Part shown: in pieces, positions 11,241 through 23,951 of the stretch
Numbering within the stretch: the first letter of the stretch is position 1
Layout of the letters: every line of letters begins with the position of its first letter
Source of the DNA: Citrus sinensis
Taxonomy: Eukaryota > Streptophyta > Magnoliopsida > Sapindales > Rutaceae
Length of the DNA: 64,000 bases
Direction: 5' to 3'
Assembly: GCF_022201045.2 (NCBI RefSeq)
Contig: NC_068563.1
Span: 3,968,001-4,032,000 of the forward strand
Notes under the pieces: model-generated
The model's database searches: none
Told to the model about the DNA's origin: nothing
Seen by the model: only the letters and a program-made list of their open reading frames with translations
Position numbers and translations under genes: made by a program

Positions 11241-13082
11241 ATGGGAGAAGCTGATGAAGCTTTCGTTCAAGCCCTAGAACACAGGCCTAAACTCTCAATA
11301 ACTGAAGATGACGGCATACCCTTGATCGATCTCTCACCTTTGAGCTCTCCTAATGGCGCCAACACCAAACACATTGATGACCTTGTGGTGGAGATAGGTA
11401 ATGCATGCAAGACATGGGGTTTTTTCCAAGTGATCAACCATGGAGTGCCATTAGAAAAGAGGCAGAAAGTAGAAGATGCTATGAGAAAATTCTTCGCGCA
11501 GCCATTGGAGGAGAAAAGGAAGGTGAGGAAAGATGAGAAGAAGGCGGTGGGGTACTATGACAATGAGCATACCAAAAATGTTAGAGACTGGAAAGAAGTA
11601 TTTGATTTTGTTGCAGATAAGCGTATTTTGATGGCAGCTTCACATGAGCCTGAGGACAAGGAAGTTCCTGAGACGTTCAATCAATGGCCTGATTATCCTC
11701 CTGAATTAAGGTAAAGTTAACTCTTATATTGTGATAGTGAAGTTTGAGTACTTAACGATAATTTGATCATTGCAATATAGTGGACCTATTTGATTTGAAT
11801 AGATAATTATATCGTTTTCATTTGTTTCTTTATCATTATTTTTTGAAACAATATGTTTTTCATTTATATTTTTTCTTTGTAGTACAAGTTCTTAAAGGTT
11901 CAAGAGATCTCAAATCAAGAGATAAATATTCTAATCCTTTAGTACAAGCATCTAAAAGAATTTTTCCTTTTAGGCATCTAATTGACATTTTGATTACTAT
12001 CTTTGTGTTATCGAATTTAATAAGCTTGAGAGTAATTAGCAAATCTAAATTGGTGACGTGAATTTTCTCATGGTTGGAGAGAAGTCACAATATAGTCCAT
12101 AAGAGGTACTCATTGACAAGGTAAACAACCATAAGAAGCTGATTCGTACGTGTTAAATACCACTCAAATGGTTATAATTGGTTGTTGGTCAGTATGAGAA
12201 CTTGTAATCTTTTGGAGCCACCGTATATACTTTGATTAATGCAAAAGTTTAATTTTGCAAGAAAAGATTCAATGATAGGACTTTAGTTATGAGTTTTTCT
12301 TTGGTATGCTTTACAGAGAGTCATGTGAAGAATATGCTAGAGAAGTGGAAAAACTTGCTTACAAGTTGATGGAACTTATAGCCCTAAGCCTGGGACTCCC
12401 AGCAAGGAGGTTCAGTAGCTTCTTCGAAGATCCAACCAGATCTGTTAGACTTAATCACTATCCGCCATGCCCAGCTCCTCACCTAGCTCTAGGTGTCGGT
12501 CAACACAAGGACCCTGGTGCCCTTACCATCCTTGCTCAAGATGATGTCGGAGGTCTTGAGGTGAAGAGAAAATCAGATGGAGAGTGGGTTCGCATCAAAC
12601 CCACCCCGGGTGCTTATATCATAAATGTCGGTGACATTCTTCAGGTAATTCGTAATAGCCAGCTTAAGTTTTTTGTTCAAACGGTTAATAATTACTAATA
12701 TGGTGTCAAAAATCAAAATTTCGTGTTCGATACACTTTTTTTTTTTTTTAATGCCAATAGAATCTACGTAATTGTGCAGGTATGGAGCAATGATGTTTAT
12801 GAGAGTGTGGAGCATAGGGTTACGGTGAATTCTGAGAAGGAAAGATTTTCAATTCCATTTTTCTTCAGCCCACCACATTACACAATGGTGAGACCATTAG
12901 ATGAGCTTACAAATGAGCAAAATCCTGCTAAATACAGAGCATACAATTTGGGAAAATTTTTAGCCACTAGAAGGCAAAGTAATTTCAAAAAGCTTGATGT
13001 TGAGAACATTCAAATTTCTCATTTCAAGGTACAAGAGTTAGCTAACGAGTTGGATGGAGCACTCTCTATTAACAAGAAGTAA
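11241..13082 (+). CDS. 2-oxoglutarate/Fe(II)-dependent dioxygenase (At3g19000/At3g19010-like)
   Basis: Three exons: 11241-11710, 12317-12644 and 12780-13082, all with GT-AG introns, joining into 366 residues. It belongs to the soluble plant 2-ODD family, whose members hydroxylate or desaturate small molecules using 2-oxoglutarate and O2. The N-terminal DIOX_N domain covers about residues 24-150 (GFFQVINHGVP at 60-70). The catalytic jelly roll has NHYPPCP at 203-209, iron ligands H220, D222 and H278, and the 2-oxoglutarate-binding R288-x-S290. All catalytic residues are present and the length is usual for the family. The MGE.DEAF.QA.EHRP N-terminus resembles my recollection of the Arabidopsis At3g19000/At3g19010/DIN11 clade. 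The substrate cannot be told from sequence. A close tandem copy lies at 17213. Confidence 0.93.
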
Positions 13083-13857
13083 TTAATTTAAATTTGCTTT
13101 GTAGTTAGCGAAATTACATATGTAGTGTGTTTCATCTTTGAATTGATCAACCTGTCTGTGAATATATTATGCGATGGAAATAATGGAATTTGCAATAATG
13201 CCATCTGCTAGTTGGTGAATTAATTTTTTTTTTTTTTTTATAGATTGGATAGTAGTTTTGGGAAATCAATCCCATGATTCTTGCTAATACAATATATCTG
13301 GTGCTTATCTGTCTTCATCCATGTTCTGGTAATAAAAACGACACATCCTATAGTTTTTATAGATATTTACGACAAATCAACCACTTGCTGAACTAGTAAA
13401 CAACGGGTCACGCATCAATTAAATTTTTACTTATTGTCAATTTTTTCATGTACTGAATTACCTAGGTCTTAATTAAGGAGTTTAAAAAAAAAAAAACATT
13501 GGGCTCAACCAGATGGTCGGAGGGCCAGATAGGGTTCTAATTTTGCAGGCCCGTGCTTGTATTAAAAAATTGGATCGCAATTCAAGGCCCAATTATTAAT
13601 CTTAATTTTTAATTTTATTTTTCTAATACACATGTTTTTAATGTAAGGGGTGTGTTTTGCATTGTATTATATTGTATTATATTAATCTGTAATGTAATAT
13701 TATACTTAGTGTAGTACGGATTATATTACTTAAAATAATAAATTTTATTTTAATTTAATATTTTTGTTCAATTAATATTTTACGATTCATTTGTATTTTA
13801 ATACTATTTATATTGAATTAATAATTTAAATTTATATAATTAAAATAAACAATTTTC
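13083..13857. other. 3' flank of the first dioxygenase; no gene
   Basis: The first 250 bases resemble the region downstream of the second dioxygenase (18921-19145), so they are the shared 3' flank. The rest is AT-rich, without coding potential. Confidence 0.6.
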
Positions 13858-14194
13858 ACTGTCAGTCACCCTAAACTGTGGCCGGCTGCTATGGGTCATA
13901 TTTTAGTGTTATTCGAACTATATTTTGGTATCATTAAAATTCTTATTATTGGGACTCGTAATGGTGCAATTATTACTTAAAAGGAAATTTTCATTTGTCA
14001 TAGATCTATATTCAAAGTCTCGGTTTTTTTTTTTTTGTAAATTTACGTCAAACGGAAGCTTTTCTACTAATAATAATTGCACCATAGTATGGGCCCCGAC
14101 AATAAGAATTCTAATGGTACCAAATTTTTGTGTAAAACACGATGTTATGTGGTGGCCACGGGTAGTCTGTAGCCATCGAACTGTCGCTGACAGT
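13858..14194. mobile_element. 337-bp foldback (MITE-like) element
   Basis: The two halves form an imperfect inverted repeat. ACTGTCAG at the left end pairs with CTGACAGT at the right end. The best-matched inner arms are about 50 bases (about 13930-13975 with 14073-14122), including GGTGCAATTATTA against its complement. I could not find a convincing target-site duplication, so the family is unassigned. Confidence 0.55.
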
Positions 14195-14617
14195 TCATTA
14201 GCACTAGCCGCGACATATTTGAGTTTTTAATTTTATTTAGTATTATGTATTTTTATTATTTTAATTAAAGAAACTCAAAACAAAAAAAAAAAGCTAATGT
14301 GAATAGTGCCATATTACACAAACTCGATCCCTCCTTATACTCATTTTAATATGCAACTCTTAGAATATAATTAGGCCATTGTACTTTTTAGGATTATAAT
14401 ATTTATGGAATAAATCATTTAATACAATGCCGATCATTTGTATAAGAATTTCCATGCGAGCTAAAAGAAGCTTTTGTTTTGTCTAAGCATCAAAGCATCA
14501 TTTCTTCCAAAAACTAGGAAACAAGCCAAATCACTCATCTCACAAGCAACAACTTCTTTTTGCATTGTAGATAAACTGCTAAAAGAGACTTTGGCTCAAT
14601 ATTTTCACATTCCATTA

Positions 14618-15250
14618 ATATATTTCTGACGTTACAAGAATATTTAAGGAATTTCAAGATATTCAATACTTTAAGAATTTTACAAGTTATATTATACATT
14701 TATAATTTTATCAATTAATTATCTTTAATGTATAAAATAATCATTTGATTAAAGTAAAATTTCTTTGTATATAATTAATTTTATTTATTTTTAATTTAGA
14801 AGGTTAAATTACACTTATACAGTTTAGGGATAAAATAAACTTTTGTAACAAAAAAATTTATTAGCTTTAACAGTTTAGTAGTAAAATGATAAAATTGAAA
14901 CATTAAGTGGGAAAAATTAAATATCAGAAAACTTTGATGGTAAAGTGATATAACAAAAAACATTAACTGATAAGATGATAACATAATAATAGGTGGTAAA
15001 AAGATAATATCCCATATTTTTATTTTAAAAAAATAAAAATTAGAGTTTCATTTGAACTCTACTATATTCACAAGTTAAATTTATATATTTGGATATGTTT
15101 AGAATTTAGATGCTTTCGAATTTTAGACTAGAGGGAAAAAAAAAGGGGCAAGCAATAAAAAAGAGTGTAAATAAATAAATTAATTAAAAACAAGCTGACG
15201 TGTAAATGGTATCGTGTCCAAATTGAATTATTAATGTTTTCCAGACTCCA
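14618..15250. repeat. copy 1 of duplicated dioxygenase upstream region
   Basis: This segment aligns well by eye with 16355-17000, the region directly upstream of the second dioxygenase. Shared landmarks include AAGAATTTTACAA, CTTTGTATATAATTAATTTT and AATTGAATTATTAATGTTTT. No dioxygenase coding sequence follows it here. Confidence 0.75.
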
Positions 15251-15299
15251 AACATGATGCTTGTTTTGGTGGATTAATATTAATTTTTGAATTGGACGA

Positions 15300-15900
15300 C
15301 TTCTCTGCTTCTGGGAAACCAATTCAAAGATTCTTGCTGATACGCTGTGGTGAAAACTTGTCTTTATAACTTATTAATTACATATGTTCATATAAAGGAT
15401 TCAATGATGAAATTAATATGAACGTGAAGCAAGTAATTTACATAATTTCGATGTAACAGAGAAATTTTATGGACTCAGGATCTTTGATAACATGGGGTTA
15501 AATTATAACTTGATAGCATACATTTTTATGAAAGTGAGTGCATATAAAAAAAAAAAATTAGGTATAGTAAGTAATGCAACATCAAAAAATATTATTCTAA
15601 ACAAAATATATATAATTAATAAAATTAGTCTCATATTCAATTAAAATGACGGATTACTCTTTTAATATTGAAGTCTAAAGGTCACTTTATAAGAGTAAAT
15701 TAGCTATAAATAGTGTTTCTGCTATTTTTATAGAAACAGATTCAAGAACACATAAGAAAATAATAGTGGAACTTTTTGAAAGTGAATCTGGGCACCTTTT
15801 AGAAGGCACACCCTCTACTCTTTGATTTAGCTGAACAAAAATTAAAGTGAGATGACAAAATAATTGAATAAAAATTAAAACATTTGCCATTTCGTCAAAT
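15300..15900. repeat. orphan copy of dioxygenase 3' flank
   Basis: The stretch with TACATATGTTCATATAAA and AACGTGAAGCAA, followed by CTCTACTCTTTGAT and AGATGACAAAATAATTGAAT, parallels the DNA downstream of the second dioxygenase at about 19135-19380. Promoter-like DNA lies immediately left (14618-15250), so a whole coding unit appears to have been deleted between them. Confidence 0.55.
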
Positions 15901-16082
15901 ATGCATCATAATTTCACATTCAACATTTCCTCTTTGTTTGAGGTCCCTTTAATAAATCAACAAAATAATTATGCATCTATATAAAAAGAATTCCCACAAG
16001 AAATTGTTTGTTTTAATAGCTTTAATCTCTAAAATAAATGAGGAAAAATCCTAGTAGGCTGACCAAAATTTGTCACTACATA

Positions 16083-16190
16083 TGAGAAAGCTCAGAAATT
16101 TCAAGAAGCTTAATGTTGAGACCTTTCAAATCCATCGCAATTATTTAAACAGCCAGAGGAATTAACAGTCTCCATCCACAAATAGTATGT
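16083..16190 (+). pseudogene. remnant of dioxygenase exon 3 (C-terminal end)
   Basis: The reading NFKKLNVETFQIH corresponds to NFKKLDVENVQIYHF near the C-terminus of the intact dioxygenases. It is followed by degraded sequence still echoing the last codons. The preceding exons are absent. The remnant lies 1 kb upstream of the second intact gene. Confidence 0.65.
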
Positions 16191-16354
16191 ATGTACGTAC
16201 GTACTCAGGTGTATGTACATTACACGGAATGAAACTAATTTTTTAGGAATATTATCATCTTACCACTTAATTGGTTTCTGACAATTACTTCATCTCACTT
16301 AATGTTTCAATTTTTATCAATTTTCCACTAAATTATTAACTTCATTAATAAATT

Positions 16355-17110
16355 ACTAGTGTCACAAGAATATATTAGGAATTTCATTATATTCAATATT
16401 TTAAGAATTTTACAAAGTTTAGTATTTATAACTTTATCAACTAATTATTTTAAATGTATAAAATAATCAGTTGATAAAAGTATAATTTCTTTGTATATAA
16501 TTAATTTTTATTTTTTTAATTTAGAGAGTTGAATTACATTTACATAGTTTGTGGACAAAAAAAATTTTATTATAAATTTTGTCAAAATATATATTAATTT
16601 TAGTAGTTTGGTAGTAAAATGATAAAATTGAAACATTAAATAAAAAATTAATTATAAAAAAATTTTGATGATAAAGTGATATATCGATAGACATTACGTG
16701 ATTAAATTATAATATAAATATATAATAGTGGGTGGTAAAATGACAATATTTCATATTTTGATATAAAAAGATAAAAATTAGCGTTTCATGAACTCTACCA
16801 TATTCAGAAGTTAACTTTATATATTTGGATCCTGGAATTTTAGATGCATTCAAATTTTAGATTAGAGAGAGGAAAAAAAAAAGAAAAAGGAAGCAATAAA
16901 AAAGAATGCAAATAAATAAATAAATTACAAACGAGCTGACGTGTCGAAGGTATCGTATCCAAATTGAATTATTAATGTTTTCCAGATTCCATATATTATA
17001 CATATTTTGACGTTTTTTTTTTTTTTTGGACACATTATTCAGGCAATGCAATGCAAGCACAAACGTCACATATATCTTCCAATCCTTCACCTGCCCCAAA
17101 ATCCAGTCTA
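16355..17110. repeat. copy 2 of duplicated region, promoter of the second dioxygenase
   Basis: Matches 14618-15250 over its first two thirds. Its last 70 bases match the first dioxygenase's upstream DNA near 10775-10845, for example AATGCAAGCACAAACGTCACA. It is therefore the retained upstream region of the intact gene. Confidence 0.7.
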
Positions 17111-17141
17111 GATTCAATCTTATGTTAACTCCATATCTTCA

Positions 17142-17157
17142 TCCCATAAATAAATAT
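17142..17157 (+). promoter_or_regulatory. TATA-like box of the second dioxygenase
   Basis: CCCATAAATAAATA lies about 60-70 bases before the start codon at 17213, in the same relative place as the TATA box of the first gene. Confidence 0.4.
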
Positions 17158-17212
17158 TAAGAACCACTTTTACCTCATCAGTAGTGAATCAATCACCTGC
17201 AGCTAGCCAGCC

Positions 17213-18920
17213 ATGGGAGAAGTTGATGAAGCTTTCGTTCAAGCCCTTGAGCACAGGCCTAAACTCTCCGTAACCGAAGCCGAGGGCATACCCTTAATTG
17301 ATCTCTCAGCTTTGAGCGCCGCCAACACCAATATTAAAAACCCTGACAGTACCATTCGTGACCTGGTTGTGGATATAGGCAATGCATGCAAGAACTGGGG
17401 GTTCTTTCAGGTGATCAACCACGGCGTGCCATCGGATAAGCGCCGGAGCCTAGAAAATATGGCGAGGAAGTTTTTCGAGCAGCCGTTGGAGGAGAAGAGG
17501 AAGGTGAGGAGAGATGAGAAGAAGGTGGTGGGGTATTATGACACCGAGCATACCAAAAATGTTAGAGATTGGAAAGAAGTGTTTGATTTTGTCGTGAAGA
17601 GCCCTTGTTTGATGCCAGCTTCATCTGATCCTGAGGACAAGGAAATAGCTGAGACGTACAATCAGTGGCCTGATTATCCTCCTGAATTCAGGTAAAGTTC
17701 ATTTCTTAATTATATTGTGTTGGTGAAATTAATTTTAATACTTAAGTATTATGACTTGGAGAGAATTCTAAATTTAAAAGAGAATTCTGATCCTTTAATA
17801 TGCAAGTCAATCGAACAAGAGTTTGTACTTTTTTTAAAACACCTAATGGGCATTTTAATTAGTGTCTTTGTGCTATCGAATTTAATAAGCTTCAGAGTTA
17901 AGAAAATCCAAATTGGTGACCTGAATTTTCTCATGGTGGAGGATAGTCACAATATATAGTCCATAAGAGGTATTTGTCGGCAAAATAAACTACCATAAGC
18001 AGTTGAGTAGTGTTGAGTACCACTCAAATAATTTTAATTGGTTGTTGGTCAATTTGAAAGCTCGTATAATAATATTTTGGAGCCAAGCATGCTCTGATTA
18101 ATTGCAAAAGTTAATGTAGCAATTATAGTATTCATTTATTTATTTACTTTTGGCATGTGCTTGACAGAGAGGTATGTGAAGAGTATGCTAAAGAAGTGGA
18201 AAAACTTGCATACAAGTTGATGGAACTTATAGCCCTGAGCCTGGGACTCCCACCAGACAGCTTCAATGGCTTCTTCAAAGATCAAACCACCTTTGTTAGA
18301 CTTAATCACTACCCACCGTGCCCAGCTCCCCACCTCGCCCTCGGCGTCGGCAGACACAAGGACGCCGGCGCCCTTACCGTCCTTGCTCAAGATGATGTCG
18401 GAGGTCTTGAGGTGAAGAGAAAATCAGACGGGGAGTGGGTTCGCGTCAAACCCACCCCGGATGCTTATATCATAAATGTTGGTGACATTATTCAGGTAAT
18501 GACTAGCTTAAGCTTTTTGATCAAACAGTTAATAATTATTAATATGTTTGTCAAAATTGAATTTTCGTGTTCATCATATACACTTTTGTTCTCAATAATG
18601 TCTATGTAATTCTCCAGGTATGGAGCAATGATGCTTATGAGAGTGTGGAGCATAGGGTTATGGTGAATTCTGAGAAGGAAAGGTTTTCAATTCCATTTTT
18701 CTTCTTCCCATCTCATTACACAATGGTGAAGCCATTGGATGAGCTTACAAACGAGCAGAATCCTGCTAAATACAGAGCATACAGTTGGGGGAAATTTTTA
18801 ACTACTCGAAAAGGCAGTAATTTCAAGAAACTTGATGTTGAGAACGTTCAAATTTATCACTTCAGGGTACAAGAGTTAGCCGATAAGCTGGAAAGAGCAC
18901 TCTCTATAAACAGCAAGTAA
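17213..18920 (+). CDS. 2-oxoglutarate/Fe(II)-dependent dioxygenase, tandem copy
   Basis: Three exons: 17213-17691, 18168-18495 and 18618-18920, with the same intron phases (2 and 0) as the gene at 11241, giving 369 residues. The protein is very similar to its neighbour. The main length difference is three extra residues in the variable loop around residues 35-45. Iron ligands are H223, D225 and H281, and the 2-oxoglutarate pair is R291 and S293, so it should be active. The second iron-site segment reads GRHKDAGALTVL versus GQHKDPGALTIL in copy 1, a substitution next to the active site that could shift substrate preference. It is soluble and probably cytosolic; the substrate is unknown. Both genes point toward the VRN1 gene at 21291. 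Confidence 0.93.
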
Positions 18921-21290
18921 TTAATTTAATTATAAATTCACACACATATACATGGAGTGTGTATCATCTTCGAATTCTTCCTATATGTGAATATATTATG
19001 TGATGGAATAATGGGATTTGCAATAATGTCATCTGCTAGTTGGAGTCAATGTGTCACATTAATAAAATATTGTTTTCTGGATCTTATGGTTCCTCTGCTT
19101 TTTGTGAGATTAATAAATAATGTGGTGCCTATCTGTCTTTATTAATTATTAACTATGTACGTTCATATAAATGATTTAACAATGAAAGATAGGACGTGAA
19201 GCAAAATATATAATGAAAACGAAACTTTTTGATATAAATATTTTTTAAGTGTGAGCATTTGCATATTTTAAAACGTACCCTTCAATTTAAACCTCTCGTA
19301 CTCTTTGAATTTGAAGTTGAATAAAAACTAAAGTCAGATGATAAAATTATTGAATAAAAATATTAAAATCCAGCTGATTTTGGTTTTCAACTTCTAATAA
19401 AATTTAGCTGATTTCGACGATCTTATCAACAAATCCACTGATAGGCACAAGCAAATATGGAGGCCCAACAACTTTCTACCTGCCCAAATTGAAATTGTTT
19501 CTGAAAATAAAAGAAATATTTAATGAAAAGGAAAGCCCATTAAAGGCAACCAATAAAGCCGAATACTGAATTATTGACTCTCTCAATATTTGTATGATTG
19601 TTGAGGGTACAGCCAGAAGCACCCTGATGTGACACGTGTCAATAATCTTTGTCATTTAATGAGTGGAATAAAGACTTCTTACATTGAGAAGGGTATTTTC
19701 ACTATTAGCCCCTGACTTTTGTCCAAACCACAGTTTGATGGAATTTTTGTCCAAATTAACACTAACATCCCATTCCCTTAACCAAGCTTTTGGTTGACTG
19801 CTAAAGTCAGGAATACATTAGTAGCTTTAGAAGCAGAAATCAACAACCTAAAATTTTGTAAAACAAATAAAAATAAAATTATCTTCATTTCTCATCCTTT
19901 GAATATATTTTCTTAACTTACTTTTTTTTATTATATAAAGTGATGTATTTATACGTATGGAGTGTTTCTAAATTACATGTATATCTTTTTTTAACTTGCA
20001 TCATCAATATTAAGTTAGTTTTTTTATTTCTATGAAATTCTTAGTCTAAATCATTATTTTATTTGTGTTTTGGTATAATTTATATTGTTAGTCTTTTAAA
20101 ATTATTTGTTGATTATAAATAATTTCTTTATACATTAGCTATCTCATTTCTTGGCACGTCTGCTTTGATTCAAATCAGGGGCATATATGTATTTCTATTC
20201 ATTTAGTCATCCATGTTAACAGTCAATCAAAAGCTCGGTCAGCCCAAGGGAGGTAAGTGTAAATTTGGATATAAAATCTATCAAACTATAGATTGGAAAA
20301 AGTGTGGGGGCTGCCAGTGAAAAATACCCGTTTTGGAATTGTTTGCTGGGTCACGCATGTGTGTCTCTTTTGCTTTTTTGACTCAGCTGCAATGAGCTTT
20401 ATTTATATGTTTATCTTATTACAATTTTTGAATTTTTATAATTTGACACCTACAAGAACTACCTTAGTGGCATGTGGGATAAGGTTTTGTTCAAAATTTT
20501 ATTTGGAGCAGACTCAAGTCTCTTAGTGGCATGGGAGAGTAAATTTTTTTCTATTCTCCTGCTGATTTTTAAATTACACCCATCATTGTTATTTGTTCAA
20601 AGGTGATCATCATGATAAATTTTTAATTGTACATTAGTATAAACATAATATGATTTTTTATATTAGAAGACTATTGAATTTAACGTCTATTTGGTATGTT
20701 TATGTAATGATCATAAATGCTTATTTAATTATATTGATTAAACAAATAAATCATACTCCTTTTTCACTCATTTTTTTCATAAATTTCTCAATAAATCATG
20801 TATTTTAAAAAATAATATAAAATCATAAAATATTAGTTCGGGAGGTGTTTTTTGGGTTAATTATTATTTTTGAATGGCCAAACCTTTTTTAATTCAATTA
20901 AAATTTTTAAATATAATAATCACAAGGATAAAAATTATTTTTACAAAAATATAAAGAAGAAAAAGAAAAAGAAAAAGTTTTAGGATATTTATGAATTAAA
21001 AAAAAAAGCACCCAATGGATGGGACCGAAAAGTAACAAAAAAAAAAAGAAAAAGGCGAAAAATGGGCGGGGATCCGAGTGATTCCTGGTTAGCTCAGTGG
21101 GTCACGAGTGACTCGAACTGGGTTTAACATTTTAGGTCAAGTTATATTTTGAGAGACAACCGTTTGACTAGAACCAGTGAAGAGGAGAGAAAGAGAGCAA
21201 GAGAAACAGCAGATCTGAAAGCTCATGTCTTAACAATCATAATCATAATCGTCAAATCATCATTATATTTTCTATTGATTGTTACCCAAA
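18921..21290. other. intergenic region and VRN1 upstream region
   Basis: The first 450 bases are dioxygenase 3' flank, also duplicated at 15.3-15.9 kb. The remainder is AT-rich with homopolymer runs. The final 150 bases, with a GAGAGAAAGAGAG tract near 21183-21205, are the likely 5' leader region of the VRN1-type gene. No other gene is visible. Confidence 0.5.
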
Positions 21291-23951
21291 ATGCCACGAC
21301 CTTATTTTCACAAGCTTATTCTCGCCTCCACCATTCGTGACAAGAGACTGGTAAATTCAACATCACTTTTGACTTTTATTGATTAATTCTTGTTAGATTA
21401 ATAAGTTAATTGTAAAGGGTGGTTGAATTTTTGCTTATTATGTCTTTTCATTTTCTGATTATGCTTGTTTTGTGTGATTTTGAGACAAAAATAGAAACTT
21501 TAGACCCGGATGTGAAAAATATTGTAGTTAAATAAAATCTGGTTGCTAGGTATTGTATTGAGCAATAGTTTGTTTATGAAGTTTCGAAGGATCCTTCAAT
21601 TTTTTTTTATTTTTTTTTTGGGTGGGGGTGGGGAAGCAGAAAGGAGAAATTTGAAGCATTTTTCTTTGGATGTTGTGTTCTTAGAATTCTTATATAAGAA
21701 TAAACTAGTTAAGCTTAGCATCCGAGTTGTGAAAGCCTTTATTCAATGATGCACCCAGATACCTGTGAGATTCTAAAAAAAACCCAGAACTTTGTTCAGT
21801 TATTAAAGAAACTGTAAGAATGGAGGAAATGAAAATAGATATTTTAGGTGTTTACTTTATAGAAATAAAGGTAATCAAACTTCACTTACCTGTACAATAA
21901 TATGAGGAAGCTCAATTGGGGTGGGGAAGGGGAGATTTTGCTGATCCTATAATTTTCTTGGAAGCAACATATCTCTGGTCATACTTGAAATTTCTTGAAA
22001 CTAGTTGAAGGTAGATTATAAACCTGTGCTTCATCTTAGAGAATCCATTGATAGATAAATCAACTTTAAATCTTTATGGATAAATTGATGGACCCTTCTC
22101 TGTTGTTTTTGTGGTCTCTTGGCTACGAAACATGGTTAATGGTGAGAGGTTCTGTTTCTCACTGCTCTGAGCAATGAGAGGGTACTGTGTTAGTTGCAGA
22201 GCAATTATGTCTTTGATTTTACATTTGGCTTTAACATCCTACAATAGCCTCTTGGGGTGCCATTCAGTTATAATATTAAAAGCTTTGTAATATTTTCCCT
22301 TTCCATTGGGTAAATTGAAAATAATTTCAAGTTACTTGAGATATAAACTTTTCCTGGATTAGTGGCGGTATTCATCTTATCCTTACTCTTGAGGTAGGTT
22401 TCTTTGTAAAACTAGAAAGAGCAAGCATAGATTTTGCTGCAGTGAATCTCTTTGCTGTGTTTATCCTTTCGATCTGGTCAAAGTTCTGCATGGCAAATTA
22501 TGTCCTGAAAATAGTTCATGAATAACTTTTGGGAATAGGATGGGCAGATATGTCATGAAAAATAATTCATTGATATGGCATATCAACATTTTTATCAGAA
22601 AGAGTAGCAGCTTCATCTACAATCCTAATTTTATTCTCCTCAAGACTGCACTCTAACCTGATTTGGGTGCCTGCAGAGGATTCCAGAAAACTTTGTTAGG
22701 AATTTCAAGGATGACCTTTCTGCAGCTGCTACACTTATTGTTCCGAATGGTATGGTTTCACGTGTGGGATTAAGGAGACTTGACAACAAAGTATGGTTTT
22801 ATGATGGGTGGCAGGAATTTATGGAACGTTACTTTATCCGTGTTGGGTATTTTTTGGTCTTCAGATATGAAGGGAATTCAGCCTTTAATGTTTATATTTT
22901 TAATTTGCCTTCTTCTGAGATAAACTATCAACCTAATGCCCTCAGTAATTTTGAAGTACCCAATCATAGCAAACAATACCATATATTTGCAGAAATGGAA
23001 GATGATGACTCTGAACATGTAGATCAACCAACAGTCAACAAGACTTTCAATCCTCCGTCATTTCAGAATTTGCTTAACAGCTCTAAACTTAGCAACAGCA
23101 TAAATGGTGCTGGTGAAGCAAACTTGCAGCGATTAAAAGGTCTGATAAATTCTCTGGTCGGAAATTATTATACTCTAGATATAGATGTTCAGTTCAATAT
23201 TTATGAGTCTAAGGATTTGTTAAATGCAGTGAAATTGTATTCACAAGATGGAGAAACACCAAAGCTTAAAAAACCTGGGAGAAAGCGAAAGATTGATCCT
23301 AGTAAGATTTTTGGGCTCGCATTCTTGTTTAATCCTGTCATGTCTGAAGAATTCAAATTTCTAATCAAACAGTTCTATAAAAATGCAGATGTTCAAGCGT
23401 CGTCCGCACAAGAAGTACATGATGGAGAAATGCAGTTTAGATTTTATGAAAGTGCTTCAGCAAGAAAAAGGACTGTGACAGCTGAGGAAAGGGAAAGGGC
23501 AATTAATGCTGCCAAAGCATTTGAACCATCTAATCCTTTCTGCAGGGTAGTCCTGCGGCCATCTTACTTGTATAAGGGATGTATAATGGTGAGCTGTAGA
23601 ATTTCAATTACTCTACACTGTTTTTCTGTCTCACACGATAATATGCTTGATGTAAGATGCATCTACTTTTTGCTTTTGCAGTATTTGCCATCCTGCTTTG
23701 CCGAAAAACATCTAAATGGGGTTTGTGGATTCATCAAACTACAGCTTTCTGATGGTAAGCAGTGGCCTGTCCGATGTCTATACAGAGGAGGCAGAGCTAA
23801 GTTCAGTCAAGGCTGGTATGAATTTACCGTGGAGAATAGATTGGGGGAAGGAGATGTTTGTGTCTTTGAGGTACTAAGGGCAAGGGAGTTTGTTCTGAAA
23901 GTTACCGTATTTCGTGTCTCGGAAAGTGCAGGATTTATGAGTCGACATTAG
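21291..23951 (+). CDS. VRN1: VRN1-type REM/B3 DNA-binding protein
   Basis: Model: exons 21291-21350, 22677-23301, 23389-23588 and 23682-23951, giving 384 residues. In Arabidopsis, VRN1 is a nuclear, largely sequence-nonspecific DNA-binding protein that keeps FLC repressed after vernalisation. The N-terminal B3 domain spans about residues 5-100 ([10 protein letters not shown]... to [12 protein letters not shown]). A basic KKPGRKRK patch follows near 217, then the highly conserved [20 protein letters not shown] segment, and a C-terminal B3 domain at about 275-378 ending [20 protein letters not shown]. The conserved segment and second B3 are nearly identical to the Arabidopsis protein as I recall it. 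Introns 2 and 3 are 87 and 93 bases and contain no stop, so retention would give longer proteins (413, 415 or 444). I accept both introns because their phases (1 and 0) match every paralogue in the array. Confidence 0.93.

Noticed and set aside
21085..21125. tRNA-like A box (GTTAGCTCAGTGG) and B-box-like TTCGAGTC on the other strand
   Set aside because: The two boxes are on opposite strands and no cloverleaf can be drawn, so no tRNA or SINE head is called.
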